Shown here in pieces: positions 9,275-17,196 of a stretch of 64,000 bases of DNA. The stretch spans positions 248,001 through 312,000 of the forward strand of contig NZ_FTMY01000002.1 in NCBI RefSeq assembly GCF_900156165.1. Reading direction: 5' to 3'. The position numbers were made by a program, and so were the translations under genes. Under the pieces are notes generated by a model. It was not told the DNA's origin. It saw only the letters and a list, made by a program, of their open reading frames with translations, and searched no databases. This DNA is from Pseudacidovorax sp. RU35E (GTDB lineage: Bacteria > Pseudomonadota > Gammaproteobacteria > Burkholderiales > Burkholderiaceae_C). How positions within the stretch are numbered: position 1 is the stretch's first letter; every line of letters begins with the position of its first letter.

Positions 9275-9368
9275 ATTGTGGGCGCGGACCCCTTCGCGGA
9301 ATGGCGGGAACAAAGGCTGCTTTTCCGCGCTGTTCCCTGCTTTGGGGGCGGGGCTCGCTGTCTACAGT
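9275..9368. promoter_or_regulatory. Candidate FlhD4C2 box with two divergent -10 hexamers (flgB and flgA)
   Basis: Two inverted half-sites are seen: AATGG-CGG-GAACAAAG at 9300-9315 and, on the other strand, AAAGC-AGG-GAACAGCG at 9343-9328, separated by 12 bases. This fits the E. coli FlhD4C2 architecture AA(C/T)G(C/G)-N2-3-AAATA(A/G)CG in inverted pairs with a 10-12 base spacer. A -10-like TACAGT lies at 9363-9368 for flgA. CACAAT lies at 9280-9275 on the minus strand for flgB. Each is 19 bases from the box edge, so the element is symmetric. The motif is seen directly; regulation by FlhDC is inferred. Confidence 0.75.
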
Positions 9369-9493
9369 GCATCGCATCCTGGAATGGACGCGCCCTGCCG
9401 GGCCCGCTCCGCGGCGTGTTCCGACGCTGCCGCGGCAGCCTTCGGGCAGGTGTTCTTCTTCCGGCTCCGGCCGATCCTCGCTGCCGTCTTGCC

Positions 9494-10270
9494 ATGACCC
9501 GCACACACTCCTTCTTCCTCCGACGCCTGGCCGCCGCCCTGGGGCTGGGCCTGGCGTCCCTGTCGCCGGCCCTGGGCCAGGCGCCCGCCGGCGTCGCTTC
9601 ACTGCCCGGCCTGAACGGCGACATGGGCGCCGATTTCGTGTCCGCGGCCCAGCACTGGGTGGACGACGCCGTCGCCCAGGGCCGCGGCGCCGCCGGCACC
9701 GACATGGCCCCGCTGCGCATGGAGGTGAGCGTGGGAACGCTGGACAGCCGGCTGCGCCTGGCGCCGTGCGCCAGCGTCGAGCCCTATCTGCCACCCGGCC
9801 AGCGCCTGTGGGGCCGCAGCCGGCTCGGCCTGCGCTGTGTAGACGGCGCGGTGCGCTGGAATGTCTTTCTGCCGGTGACGGTCAAGGCCATCGGCCCGGC
9901 CTGGGTGCTGCGCGACGGCGTGGCGCCGGGCGCGGTGCTGCAGGCCGGCGACGCGGTGCAGGCCGAAGCCGACTGGGCGGCGGACGCCTCGCCGGTGGTC
10001 GCCGATCCCGCGCGCTGGGTGGGGCAGGTCGCCACGCGGGCGCTGTCCGCGGGCCAGCCGATCCGCCAGTCCATGGTCCGAACGCAGCAGGTGCTGCAGG
10101 CTGGCGCGGCCGTGCGTATCCTTGCGGGTGGCCGCGGTTTCGAGGTCAGCACGGAGGGCCAGGCCCTCAGTGCCGGCGGCGTGGGCGAGGCGGTGCGTGT
10201 TCGCATGCCGAACGGCCGGATCGCCACCGGGCAGGTGGTCGACGCCGGGACGGTGCGGATGGCGCTCTAG
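9494..10270 (+). CDS. flgA: FlgA, periplasmic P-ring assembly chaperone
   Basis: The 258-residue protein begins with a Sec signal peptide (MTRTHSFFLRRLAAALGLGL, cleavage near residue 29). The C-terminal SAF/ChapFlgA domain contains GQPIRQSMVRTQQVLQAG and GRGFEVSTEGQALSAGGVGE, with RVRMPNGRIATGQV near the end. FlgA helps polymerise FlgI around the rod in the periplasm. It is divergent from flgB across a 292-base gap holding the candidate FlhDC box, and is followed by flgM and flgN, as in enteric bacteria. Confidence 0.95.
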   Translation: MTRTHSFFLRRLAAALGLGLASLSPALGQAPAGVASLPGLNGDMGADFVSAAQHWVDDAVAQGRGAAGTDMAPLRMEVSVGTLDSRLRLAPCASVEPYLPPGQRLWGRSRLGLRCVDGAVRWNVFLPVTVKAIGPAWVLRDGVAPGAVLQAGDAVQAEADWAADASPVVADPARWVGQVATRALSAGQPIRQSMVRTQQVLQAGAAVRILAGGRGFEVSTEGQALSAGGVGEAVRVRMPNGRIATGQVVDAGTVRMAL

Positions 10271-10313
10271 GCCCATGCCGACGGTGCCACTCAAAAAGTT
10301 TTAAAAAAAGTCC

Positions 10314-10340
10314 TCAAGTTCCTTCCGGGGCCGCCGAAAA
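10314..10340 (+). promoter_or_regulatory. Candidate sigma-28 (FliA) promoter for flgM
   Basis: TCAAGTTC (10314-10321) and GCCGAAAA (10333-10340) are separated by exactly 11 bases. This matches the sigma-28 consensus TAAAGTTT-N11-GCCGATAA at 6 of 8 and 7 of 8 positions. It lies 39 bases before the flgM start. A class III promoter for flgM separate from flgA read-through is known in enterics. It would let FliA drive its own anti-sigma factor here. Confidence 0.8.
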
Positions 10341-10379
10341 ACAGTGACGCTGCCCTTCCAAGGGGCATGGAGTCCAGTC

Positions 10380-10679
10380 ATGAAAGTCGGTGCAAGCAAT
10401 GAAGTCGGCCTGATCGCCACCGGTGGTGTGCGGTCGGATCGCCCCGCCACCACCGCGGCGGAGTCGGGTGCCACCCGGGCGGAAGCCGGGGTGTCGGTCG
10501 ATGTGTCGTCCACGGTGCAGTCGCTGGGCCGTACGGGTTCGGGTTCGGGAATCGACGAGGCCAAGGTCGCGTCGATGCGCGAAGCCATCGCCAACGGCAC
10601 TTTCACCGTCAATGCCGGCGCCGTGGCCGACAAGATGCTCGCCAATGCTCAGGAAATGCTGAGCCGCACAAGAGGTTGA
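10380..10679 (+). CDS. flgM: FlgM, anti-sigma-28 factor
   Basis: The 99-residue product begins MKVGASNEVGLI and has the C-terminal FlgM helices (IDEAKVASMREAIANGTFTV, then DKMLANAQEMLSRTRG) that bind FliA. FlgM holds sigma-28 inactive until the hook is finished and is then exported. The chosen ATG has GGAG seven bases upstream; a further in-frame ATG 36 bases earlier lacks the family N-terminus. The N-terminal half is Ser/Thr/Ala-rich and probably disordered, as in all FlgM. It sits just before flgN. Confidence 0.93.
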   Translation: MKVGASNEVGLIATGGVRSDRPATTAAESGATRAEAGVSVDVSSTVQSLGRTGSGSGIDEAKVASMREAIANGTFTVNAGAVADKMLANAQEMLSRTRG

Positions 10680-10684
10680 ACGCC

Positions 10685-11089
10685 ATGCATGCTCCCCTGA
10701 TGATCGACACCCGCGAGTCCACCGAAGAACTGCTGCAGGAAGTGGAGCGCCAGCTCGACGCCGTGGATGCCAGCCTGCTCGAAGGCGACGCACCGGCACT
10801 CGAGGCCGCCTGCAACGGCATGCGCCAGGTTGCCACCGGTTTCAGCAACGTGCTCGAGTCGGCCCTGTCGGCCGAAGTGTTCGACGCCGAGTTCCGTGAC
10901 CGCATCGAGGGCGTGGCCCAGCGCCTGCGCGTGCTGCGCGCAGGCATCGCCCGCCGTGCCGCCGCCGTGGAGCGCAGCCTGGCCGCCCTGCTGGGCACCC
11001 AGGACACCCCCACCTACGGCGCCGTCGGCCAGCGCAGCATGTTCGGCGGTGCCGGCCTGCGCACCGCCTCCGCCACCGGCATGCACTGA
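10685..11089 (+). CDS. flgN: FlgN, export chaperone for FlgK/FlgL
   Basis: The 134-residue, mostly alpha-helical protein has the FlgN pattern of amphipathic helices (ESTEELLQEVERQLDAVDAS; FRDRIEGVAQRLRVLRAG). Its C-terminus is Gly/Ala-rich. FlgN binds the C-termini of FlgK and FlgL in the cytoplasm and delivers them to the export gate. The ATG at 10685 is preceded by AAGAGG; a TTG at 10676 overlapping the flgM stop is an alternative start. Identity rests on helix pattern and position after flgM, because FlgN sequences are weakly conserved. Confidence 0.85.
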   Translation: MHAPLMIDTRESTEELLQEVERQLDAVDASLLEGDAPALEAACNGMRQVATGFSNVLESALSAEVFDAEFRDRIEGVAQRLRVLRAGIARRAAAVERSLAALLGTQDTPTYGAVGQRSMFGGAGLRTASATGMH

Positions 11090-11117
11090 GCGCGCCCAGC
11101 CCTCCGACTCCATGAAG

Positions 11118-11156
11118 ACGCCCCGGTCCGCGAAAGCGGCCGGGGCGTTCTTCTTT
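11118..11156 (+). terminator. Rho-independent terminator after flgN
   Basis: ACGCCCCGG at 11118-11126 pairs with CCGGGGCGT at 11140-11148. The inner segment CCGC-GAAA-GCGG extends the stem, and TTCTTCTTT follows. It lies 28 bases after the flgN stop and should end the flgAMN transcripts. Confidence 0.85.
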
Positions 11157-11357
11157 GCTCGGTCCCGTGCGTATGGCAGAGGATGGATGAGGAGCCGGCC
11201 GTCATGACGCCTTCGGCCACGGTCCTGAAAACGGAAGACCCGGTGAGCGAGACAGAAGCGAGCAAAACCTTCGGGACGCCGGCGCAGGCGCGAATCGGAG
11301 GGCCGCGGAGCAGGCCACGCCAGGGCACCCGAGGAACCGGCTTTGCCGGGCCTCAGG

Positions 11358-11424
11358 GTGCGCCCCCCTCCCAAGCCGAAGGCGCCAGAGAGAGGGGGGA
11401 GCCGCGCAAGCGGCTTGGGGGGTG
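11358..11424. repeat. GC-rich palindromic intergenic element (REP-like) downstream of fliA
   Basis: CCAAGCCG (11371-11378) pairs with CGGCTTGG (11411-11418). Inside, AGCCGC-GCAA-GCGGCT (11400-11415) is a perfect hairpin with a GCAA tetraloop. C-rich (11363-11368) and G-rich (11394-11399) runs could pair in a competing fold. It abuts the fliA stop. From memory, very similar C/G-rich palindromes recur between genes in Comamonadaceae, but only one copy is in this window. It may serve as the fliA terminator. The rest of the 11157-11357 gap shows nothing recognisable. Confidence 0.6.
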
Positions 11425-11429
11425 CTGCT

Positions 11430-12176
11430 CTAGTGCCCGCGCATCTTGGCCCGAAGCCGCGCCACGGCCTGGCTGTGCAGCTGGCAGACGCGCGATTCGG
11501 TGATGCTCAGCACGGCCGCGATCTCCTTGAGATTCATGTCGTGCTCGTAGTACATGCCCATGATGTAGCGCTCGCGCTCGGGCAGGGACTCGATGGCCGC
11601 GACCAGTGCATTGCGCAGACGCTGGTCCTTGAGGACGCTCATGGGGTCGGACTCGTTGTCCGCCACATGGCGTTCGAGGAAGGCCTCCTCGTCCTCGCGG
11701 CCGTCGCCACCCATGTCCTCCAGGTACAGCAACTGGGTGCCGCGCACGCGGCCCAGCAGCGACTGGTATTCGGCCAGCGGCATGTTCAGCTCGGCCGCGA
11801 TCTCGGATTCCTGGGGCGCGCGCCCCAGCTTGTGTTCGAGCCGCACCACGGCCTGCTCGATCTGCTTCTGGCTCTTGCGCGAGCCGCGCGACATCCAGTC
11901 GCCGTCGCGCAGCTCGTCGAGCATGGCGCCGCGGATGCGCTGGGTGGCAAAGGTCTCGAACTGCACACCCTGCGCGGCGTCGAAGCGCGAGAGGGCATCG
12001 ACCAGTCCGATCATGCCGACCTGGATCAGGTCGTCCACCTCGACGTTGGGCGGCAGCTTGGCCACCATGTGATGGGCGAGGCGCTGCACCAGCGGCACAT
12101 ACTGGCGGATCAATGCGTCGCGGTCGAGTCGGCCCTTGGCGGTGTACATCTTCTGGAGAGCGGCGGCGGCAAGCAT
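11430..12176 (-). CDS. fliA: FliA, RNA polymerase sigma-28 (flagellar)
   Basis: The protein has 248 residues from the ATG at 12176 (MLAAAALQKMYTAKGRLDRD), which has GGGGACC upstream. A longer form from 12215 would overlap flhF by 19 bases and has no ribosome site. Sigma region 2 (DDLIQVGMIGLVDALSRFDA, then TFATQRIRGAMLDELRDGDW), region 3 and region 4 (LPERERYIMGMYYEHDMNLK) are all present. The protein transcribes late flagellar genes (fliC, flgM, motAB) and is held by FlgM. It is the last gene of the flhB-flhA-flhF-fliA run; flhG, often found between flhF and fliA, is missing. Confidence 0.96.
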   Translation of the reverse strand: MLAAAALQKMYTAKGRLDRDALIRQYVPLVQRLAHHMVAKLPPNVEVDDLIQVGMIGLVDALSRFDAAQGVQFETFATQRIRGAMLDELRDGDWMSRGSRKSQKQIEQAVVRLEHKLGRAPQESEIAAELNMPLAEYQSLLGRVRGTQLLYLEDMGGDGREDEEAFLERHVADNESDPMSVLKDQRLRNALVAAIESLPERERYIMGMYYEHDMNLKEIAAVLSITESRVCQLHSQAVARLRAKMRGH

Positions 12177-12196
12177 GGCGGGTCGGTCCCCGTGGT

Positions 12197-13744
12197 TCAG
12201 CGCCGAGTGCTGCATTGTGCCGGGGAAAGCAGAAGGTCGAGGTCTTCGCTGCTCCGCGGCTCGAAGGCACCGCGCAGGGGAGCATTGAAGGTTTCGCGCA
12301 GCAGTTCGGCCGCGCGCGGCAGGCGCCAGTCGTCGGGCACCACCTGGCCGCAGCCCAGGCCGCGCAGTTGCAGGCCATGGCGCATCAGCACGTCGAGCGC
12401 CGGGCCGAGCTTGACGGCTTCGTCCACCTTGGTGAGCAGGGCATGGCGGGCGCCGTCCTCACGGAAGGCCTGGACCACCTCGTCGAGGGCATCGCCCTGC
12501 GCGCCGGCATTGAGCACCACCAGCGGCTTCACGCCCGGCAGGTCGAGCTGGGCCATCTGCTGCTGGCGGCGCGGGTCGTGCGAGGCATGGCCCGCGGTGT
12601 CGATCAGCACCAGCCGCTTGTGGGCCAGCAGGGCGAGCAGCTCCTGCAGCGCCGCGGTGTCGTGGGCCTGGTGGGCCACCACGTCGATGCTGCGACCGAA
12701 GGCGCGCAACTGCTCGTGGGCGCCGGCGCGCTGGGTGTCGAGTGTGATCAGGCCCACGCTGGCCGAGCCGTGCGTGCGGGCGCACAGGGTGGCCAGCTTG
12801 GCGATGGCCGTGGTCTTGCCCACGCCGGTGGCACCGACGAGGGCCAGGATGCCGCCTTCGTCCTCCAGCGGCATGGCCTGGTCGTCGATGGCCAGCAGGC
12901 GGGTGAAGGTGGCCAGCACATGGGCCTCGGCCGCGGCAGCGTCGGTGCCAGGGGCGATGGGCTGCAACACCGCGCGCACCAGCGGCGCGGAGAAGCCCGC
13001 GCGCACCAGGCGCAGCATCAGGTCGGCCAGGCCCGGGTCCTGGCGCGAGCGGCCGAGCCAGGACACGGTCTCGAAGCGTGTCTCGACCATCTGGCGCAAG
13101 GCGCGCAGTTCGGCCATCACCTCGGCGAGGGCCTGGGCAGGCACCATGGCCGCGGCGGGTGCAGGCTCGGCTGCCGAAGCGGCAGCGGGGCGCGCGGTGG
13201 ACAGGGGCATGCCGCTGACCGGCGCGGGGCGCACGGCCGCCGGGGGCGTCCACGGCATGGCGGCGACGGCCGGCGCGGCGGTGCGCGCAGCGGACGCCGG
13301 CTGGGCGGGCGCGGGCATCGGCGCGGCGCTGGCAGGCAGGGCCGCAGCCGAGACGGCCGCATCGCCAAGTTGCTTGCGCAGCATGCGTTCGCGCACGAAG
13401 TCCTGGAAGGACAGCGTGCTCATCGCGAGGCGGTTGGCGTCTTCCTCGACCGAGGTCTCCGCCAGGTTGGGCGTGCGCACCACGGGCTGGGCGGCGGCAG
13501 CCGCGGTCGCTGCCACCGACGCGCGCATCGGGCTCGACGCGGCGGCCGCCTGGGGCACCGCTTCTGGAGGGCGGGTGGCCGCCGCCTGCTGCAGGCCGGC
13601 GAGGGATTCCTCGGACGCGGCCATCACCTCCACACCCTGTTCGGTCTGCTTGTTGGACAGGATGAGGGCGTCGTCGCCAAAGGCACTGCGGGCCATGGCC
13701 ATGGCTTCGCGTGCGGTCGGGGCCAGAAAGCGTTGGATGTTCAT
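12197..13744 (-). CDS. flhF: FlhF, SRP-type GTPase for flagellar placement
   Basis: The 515-residue protein begins MNIQRFLAPTAREAMAMARS, the FlhF B-domain. A long Ala/Pro-rich linker covers residues about 55-200. The C-terminal NG GTPase domain has the P-loop GATGVGKTTAIAKLA (about residue 303), LITLDTQRAGAHEQL, and DTAGH. FlhF recruits the first basal-body parts at the membrane and sets flagellum position and number. It is usually checked by the ATPase FlhG, which is not encoded here. It lies between flhA and fliA. Confidence 0.95.
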   Translation of the reverse strand: MNIQRFLAPTAREAMAMARSAFGDDALILSNKQTEQGVEVMAASEESLAGLQQAAATRPPEAVPQAAAASSPMRASVAATAAAAAQPVVRTPNLAETSVEEDANRLAMSTLSFQDFVRERMLRKQLGDAAVSAAALPASAAPMPAPAQPASAARTAAPAVAAMPWTPPAAVRPAPVSGMPLSTARPAAASAAEPAPAAAMVPAQALAEVMAELRALRQMVETRFETVSWLGRSRQDPGLADLMLRLVRAGFSAPLVRAVLQPIAPGTDAAAAEAHVLATFTRLLAIDDQAMPLEDEGGILALVGATGVGKTTAIAKLATLCARTHGSASVGLITLDTQRAGAHEQLRAFGRSIDVVAHQAHDTAALQELLALLAHKRLVLIDTAGHASHDPRRQQQMAQLDLPGVKPLVVLNAGAQGDALDEVVQAFREDGARHALLTKVDEAVKLGPALDVLMRHGLQLRGLGCGQVVPDDWRLPRAAELLRETFNAPLRGAFEPRSSEDLDLLLSPAQCSTRR

Positions 13745-13808
13745 GATTCAGGCGGGCAGCGGCTGAAGGCGGACGTGGGCGGGGTCGAGGCGAGGGTGAC
13801 GGCGCGCC

Positions 13809-15902
13809 TCAGGCAGGGGCGGCGCCACCGCGCAGGATCGGCCCGATGCGGATGGTGTGGGTTTCGGGGATCTCGCTGTGCGAGAGCACGGCCAGGCGCG
13901 GCGCCGTGCGGCGCACCAGGCGGGCGATGGCACCGCGGATGGCATCGGGCACCAGCAGGCAGGCGGGCACGCCGCGCTCTTCCTGACGATTGGCGATGTC
14001 GGCCGCGCTGCGGGTGAAGGTGTCGGCCACGCCGGGGTCCAGCGCGGGGCCCTGTGCATTGCCCAGGGCCTGCATCAGCAGCCGCTCGAAGCCGGGCTCG
14101 ATGGCGATCACGTCCAGCTCCTTCACCGGCCCGTAGATCTGCTGCACGATGGCAGGCGCCAGCGCCACGCGCACGCGGCGGGCCAGTTCGACGGCATCGG
14201 TCACGCCGGCCGCATGTTCGGCCAGCGTCTCGACGATGGTGCGGATGTCGCGGATGTGCACGCCTTCCTCCAGCAGCAACTGGAGCACCTTCTGGAAGGT
14301 GGCGATCGGGATGAGCTTGGGCACCACTTCCTCGATCAACTTTGGGCTGTACTGACTGACGTGTTCCACGAGTTGCTGCGTTTCGGATCGGCTGAGCAGG
14401 CGTCCTGCCTGGGTCTGCATCAAATGTGACAGATGGGTCGCCATCACGGTCTCTGGATCAACGACCGTGAAACCCGCCATTTGTGCGCTGTCGCGGTAGC
14501 GCGCCTCGATCCAGGTGGCCGGCAGGCCGAAGGCCGGGTCGGTGGTGGCGGTGCCGATCAGCGGCGTGCCGATGCCGCCGGGGTTGATGGCCAGGAACAT
14601 GCCGGGGAAGGCCTCGCCTTCGGCCACCACCACGCCGCGCAGCGTCACGCGGTAGGCGCTGGGCTTGAGCTCCAGGTTGTCGCGCACATGCACGGCTGGT
14701 GGCAGGAAGCCCACCTCCTGCGCGAACTTGCGGCGCACGCCCTTGATGCGGGTGAGCAGGTCGCCCTGGCGGTTCTTGTCCACCAGCGTGATCAGGCGGT
14801 AGCCCAGCTCCAGGCCCAGCAGCGACACCGGCTGCAGGTCGGCCCATGTGGCGTCGGCCTCGGGCGGCGGCTCGCTGGGCTTGGGCGTCTCGGCCTCGAT
14901 GCGGCGGCGGCGCGCCATGGTCCAGGCGCCCCAGCCCAGCAGCCCCGCCATGCCCAGGAACACCACGTGCGGCATGCCCGGCACACTGCCCAGCAGCAGC
15001 AGGATGGCCGCCGTCAGGCCCAGGGCGCGCGGCGAGGTGAAGACCTGCTGCACGATCTGCCGGCCCACGTCCTCTTCCTTGCCCACGCGCGAGACCACCA
15101 TGGCGGCGGCCACCGAGATCAGCAGGCCCGGGATCTGCGCCACCAGCGCATCGCCCACCGCCAGCAGCACATAGCTGTTGGCGGCCTCGCCGGCCGGCAT
15201 GCCATGCTGCAGCACGCCGACGGTGAAGCCGCCCACGATGCTGATCACCAGGATCAGGATGCCGGCGATGGCATCGCCGCGCACGAACTTGGAGGCGCCG
15301 TCCATGGCGCCGAAGAAGTTGGCCTCTTCCGCCACTTCGGCGCGGCGGCGGCGGGCTTCCTTCTCGTTGATGGTGCCGGCATTGAGGTCGGCGTCCACCG
15401 CCATCTGCTTGCCGGGCATGGCGTCCAGCGTGAAGCGGGCCGACACCTCGGCGATCCGCTCCGCGCCCTTGGTCACCACCACGAAGTTGATGACCACCAG
15501 GATGGCGAACACGATCAGACCGACCGCGAAGTTGCCGCCGATCAGGAAGTGGCCGAAGGCCTCGATCACCGCGCCGGCAGCGCCGGGGCCGGTGTGGCCT
15601 TCGAGCAGCACGACCCGGGTGGAAGCCACGTTGAGCGACAGCCGCATCAGCGTGGTGAGCAGCAGCACGGTGGGGAAGGCGGCGAAGTCCAGCGGCTTCG
15701 TCATGTACGCCGCCACCATCATCACCATCAGCGCCGCGGCGATGTTGAGGGTGAAGAAGCCGTCCAGCAGCCAGGACGGAATCGGCAGCACCATCAACGC
15801 CAGGATGGCGATGACCAGCAGCGGGGCGGCCAGGCGCTGCAGGCCGGCCGAATCGGGCGCGTCGCCGAACAGGCCCTGCATCACACGCTGCACGGCGTTC
15901 AT
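13809..15902 (-). CDS. flhA: FlhA, export-gate membrane protein
   Basis: The 697-residue protein has about eight N-terminal membrane segments. It carries the FHIPEP family signature (LMRLSLNVASTRVVLLEGHT) and a large cytoplasmic C-terminal domain from about residue 340 (YRLITLVDKNRQGDLLTRIK). FlhA is the export gate's proton-using core and the docking platform for chaperone-substrate complexes. Its start overlaps the flhB stop by four bases (ATGA). Length matches the family (about 690-700). Confidence 0.98.
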   Translation of the reverse strand: MNAVQRVMQGLFGDAPDSAGLQRLAAPLLVIAILALMVLPIPSWLLDGFFTLNIAAALMVMMVAAYMTKPLDFAAFPTVLLLTTLMRLSLNVASTRVVLLEGHTGPGAAGAVIEAFGHFLIGGNFAVGLIVFAILVVINFVVVTKGAERIAEVSARFTLDAMPGKQMAVDADLNAGTINEKEARRRRAEVAEEANFFGAMDGASKFVRGDAIAGILILVISIVGGFTVGVLQHGMPAGEAANSYVLLAVGDALVAQIPGLLISVAAAMVVSRVGKEEDVGRQIVQQVFTSPRALGLTAAILLLLGSVPGMPHVVFLGMAGLLGWGAWTMARRRRIEAETPKPSEPPPEADATWADLQPVSLLGLELGYRLITLVDKNRQGDLLTRIKGVRRKFAQEVGFLPPAVHVRDNLELKPSAYRVTLRGVVVAEGEAFPGMFLAINPGGIGTPLIGTATTDPAFGLPATWIEARYRDSAQMAGFTVVDPETVMATHLSHLMQTQAGRLLSRSETQQLVEHVSQYSPKLIEEVVPKLIPIATFQKVLQLLLEEGVHIRDIRTIVETLAEHAAGVTDAVELARRVRVALAPAIVQQIYGPVKELDVIAIEPGFERLLMQALGNAQGPALDPGVADTFTRSAADIANRQEERGVPACLLVPDAIRGAIARLVRRTAPRLAVLSHSEIPETHTIRIGPILRGGAAPA

Positions 15903-17065
15903 GCCTCATCCTCCAGGTCGGCCATGGCCTTGGGGTCGTTGAGCGGATCGAGCTCGGCCGGCACCGCCGGCTCGGGCACCGTCTGCGGCCAGGCGCCGCG
16001 GCCGGCGATGGCCGCCTTCAGGCGGTAGACATAGGCCAGGATCTGCGCCACGGCGGTGAAGAGCTGGCTCGGGATCGGTTGGTCGATCTCCGCATGCGCG
16101 TACAGCGCGCGGGCCAGCATCGGCGACTGGATGACCGGGATGTCATGCGACTTGGCGATGTCGCGGATCTTCATGGCCAACAGGTCCGAGCCCTTCGAGA
16201 TCACGTGCGGTGCGGCCATGTCCGACTCGTCGTAGCGCAGGGCCACGGCGAAGTGGGTCGGGTTCATCACCACGAAATCGGCACGCGGCACGGCCGTGAT
16301 GCTGGCGCGCTGCAGGATGGCGCGGGCCGCCTTGCGCTGCTGGCCCTTGACGTGCGGATTGCCGTCGCTTTCCTTGTGCTCCTGCTTCACTTCCTCGTGC
16401 GACATGCGCAGGCGGGAGCGGTGCAGCCAGCCCTGCAGCGGCACGTCTGCGATGGCCGTGGCCACCAGCACCAGCAGGGCCAGCGCCGTGCCCGTGACCA
16501 GCCAGTCGGCAAAGTAGGGCAGGGCGGCGGGCGCCGGCATCATCACCATGCGGGCCAGCGTGTCCATGGAGCCGCGCACGTAGACGAAGCCCACGCCGGC
16601 CAGGATGGCCGACAGCAGCACCAGCTTGAGCACCGTGCTCGCCTGCTGCTTGCTGAACAGGCGGCCGATGCCGGCGAAGGGGTCGAGGCGGGTGAGGTCG
16701 GGCGTGATGGCCTTGGCGCTGGCCACCCAGCCGCCGGTGGCCAGGGTGGCCGCGATGGAAGCCACCATCACCACCACCGCGAAGCCGACGCAGGCGGCGA
16801 TGCCGAGCAGGCCCAGGTGCATCAGGCGCTCGCCCATGGCGCCGGGGCGCGTGGCCTCGGCAGCGTTGAAGTGCAGGGCCCCGGCCAGGGCGTCCCGCAG
16901 CGCACCGAAGGCGGTGGGCGCGAGCAGCAGCAGCGCCACGGCGCCGGTGCCCACCACGGCCAGGTGCGTCAGGTCGCGCGAGCGCGGAACCTGGCCGTCG
17001 CGACGGGCCTGGTCCAGGCGCCGCTGCGTGGCGGGAAGCTTCTTGTCCTGGCTGCTGGATGACAT
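15899..17065 (-). CDS. flhB: FlhB, export-gate specificity switch
   Basis: The 388-residue protein has a charged N-terminus (residues 1-30), four membrane segments (about 35-215) and a cytoplasmic domain with the self-cleaving NPTH motif (VVMNPTHFAVALRY, about residue 266). Cleavage between N and P switches export from rod/hook to filament substrates, together with FliK. It is the first gene of the flhBA-flhF-fliA unit. A candidate FlhDC box lies 56 bases upstream. No ribosome site is obvious at the start. Confidence 0.97.
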   Translation of the reverse strand: MSSSSQDKKLPATQRRLDQARRDGQVPRSRDLTHLAVVGTGAVALLLLAPTAFGALRDALAGALHFNAAEATRPGAMGERLMHLGLLGIAACVGFAVVVMVASIAATLATGGWVASAKAITPDLTRLDPFAGIGRLFSKQQASTVLKLVLLSAILAGVGFVYVRGSMDTLARMVMMPAPAALPYFADWLVTGTALALLVLVATAIADVPLQGWLHRSRLRMSHEEVKQEHKESDGNPHVKGQQRKAARAILQRASITAVPRADFVVMNPTHFAVALRYDESDMAAPHVISKGSDLLAMKIRDIAKSHDIPVIQSPMLARALYAHAEIDQPIPSQLFTAVAQILAYVYRLKAAIAGRGAWPQTVPEPAVPAELDPLNDPKAMADLEDEA

Positions 17066-17095
17066 GGGCGCGAACGGCTTGGGGCGGTTCGGGCC

Positions 17096-17162
17096 ATTGT
17101 CGGCAGGGGGTGCCGGCGCTAAAGGCCGATAAGGGCCGTTGCAGGCCGGCTATTCGCGCGTT
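17096..17162 (-). promoter_or_regulatory. Candidate FlhD4C2 box and -10 for the flhB operon
   Basis: On the plus strand AAAGG-CC-GATAAGGG (17121-17135) faces GGCTATTC-GC-GCGTT (17148-17162) across 12 bases. Read on the minus strand, the second half is AACGC-GC-GAATAGCC, close to the E. coli half-site AA(C/T)G(C/G)-N2-3-AAATA(A/G)CG. A -10-like GACAAT occurs on the minus strand at 17101-17096, 19 bases past the box, in the same geometry as at flgB/flgA. It would give a leader of about 24 bases to flhB. Confidence 0.7.
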
Positions 17163-17196
17163 GGTCGACGCCGCGCGAAGCGGCGGCGACCCGGCT

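Noticed and set aside
17125-17132. GCCGATAA read as a sigma-28 -10 on the plus strand
   Set aside because: There is no -35 eleven bases upstream and no rightward gene follows. It is better explained as part of the FlhDC-like half-site for leftward flhB.
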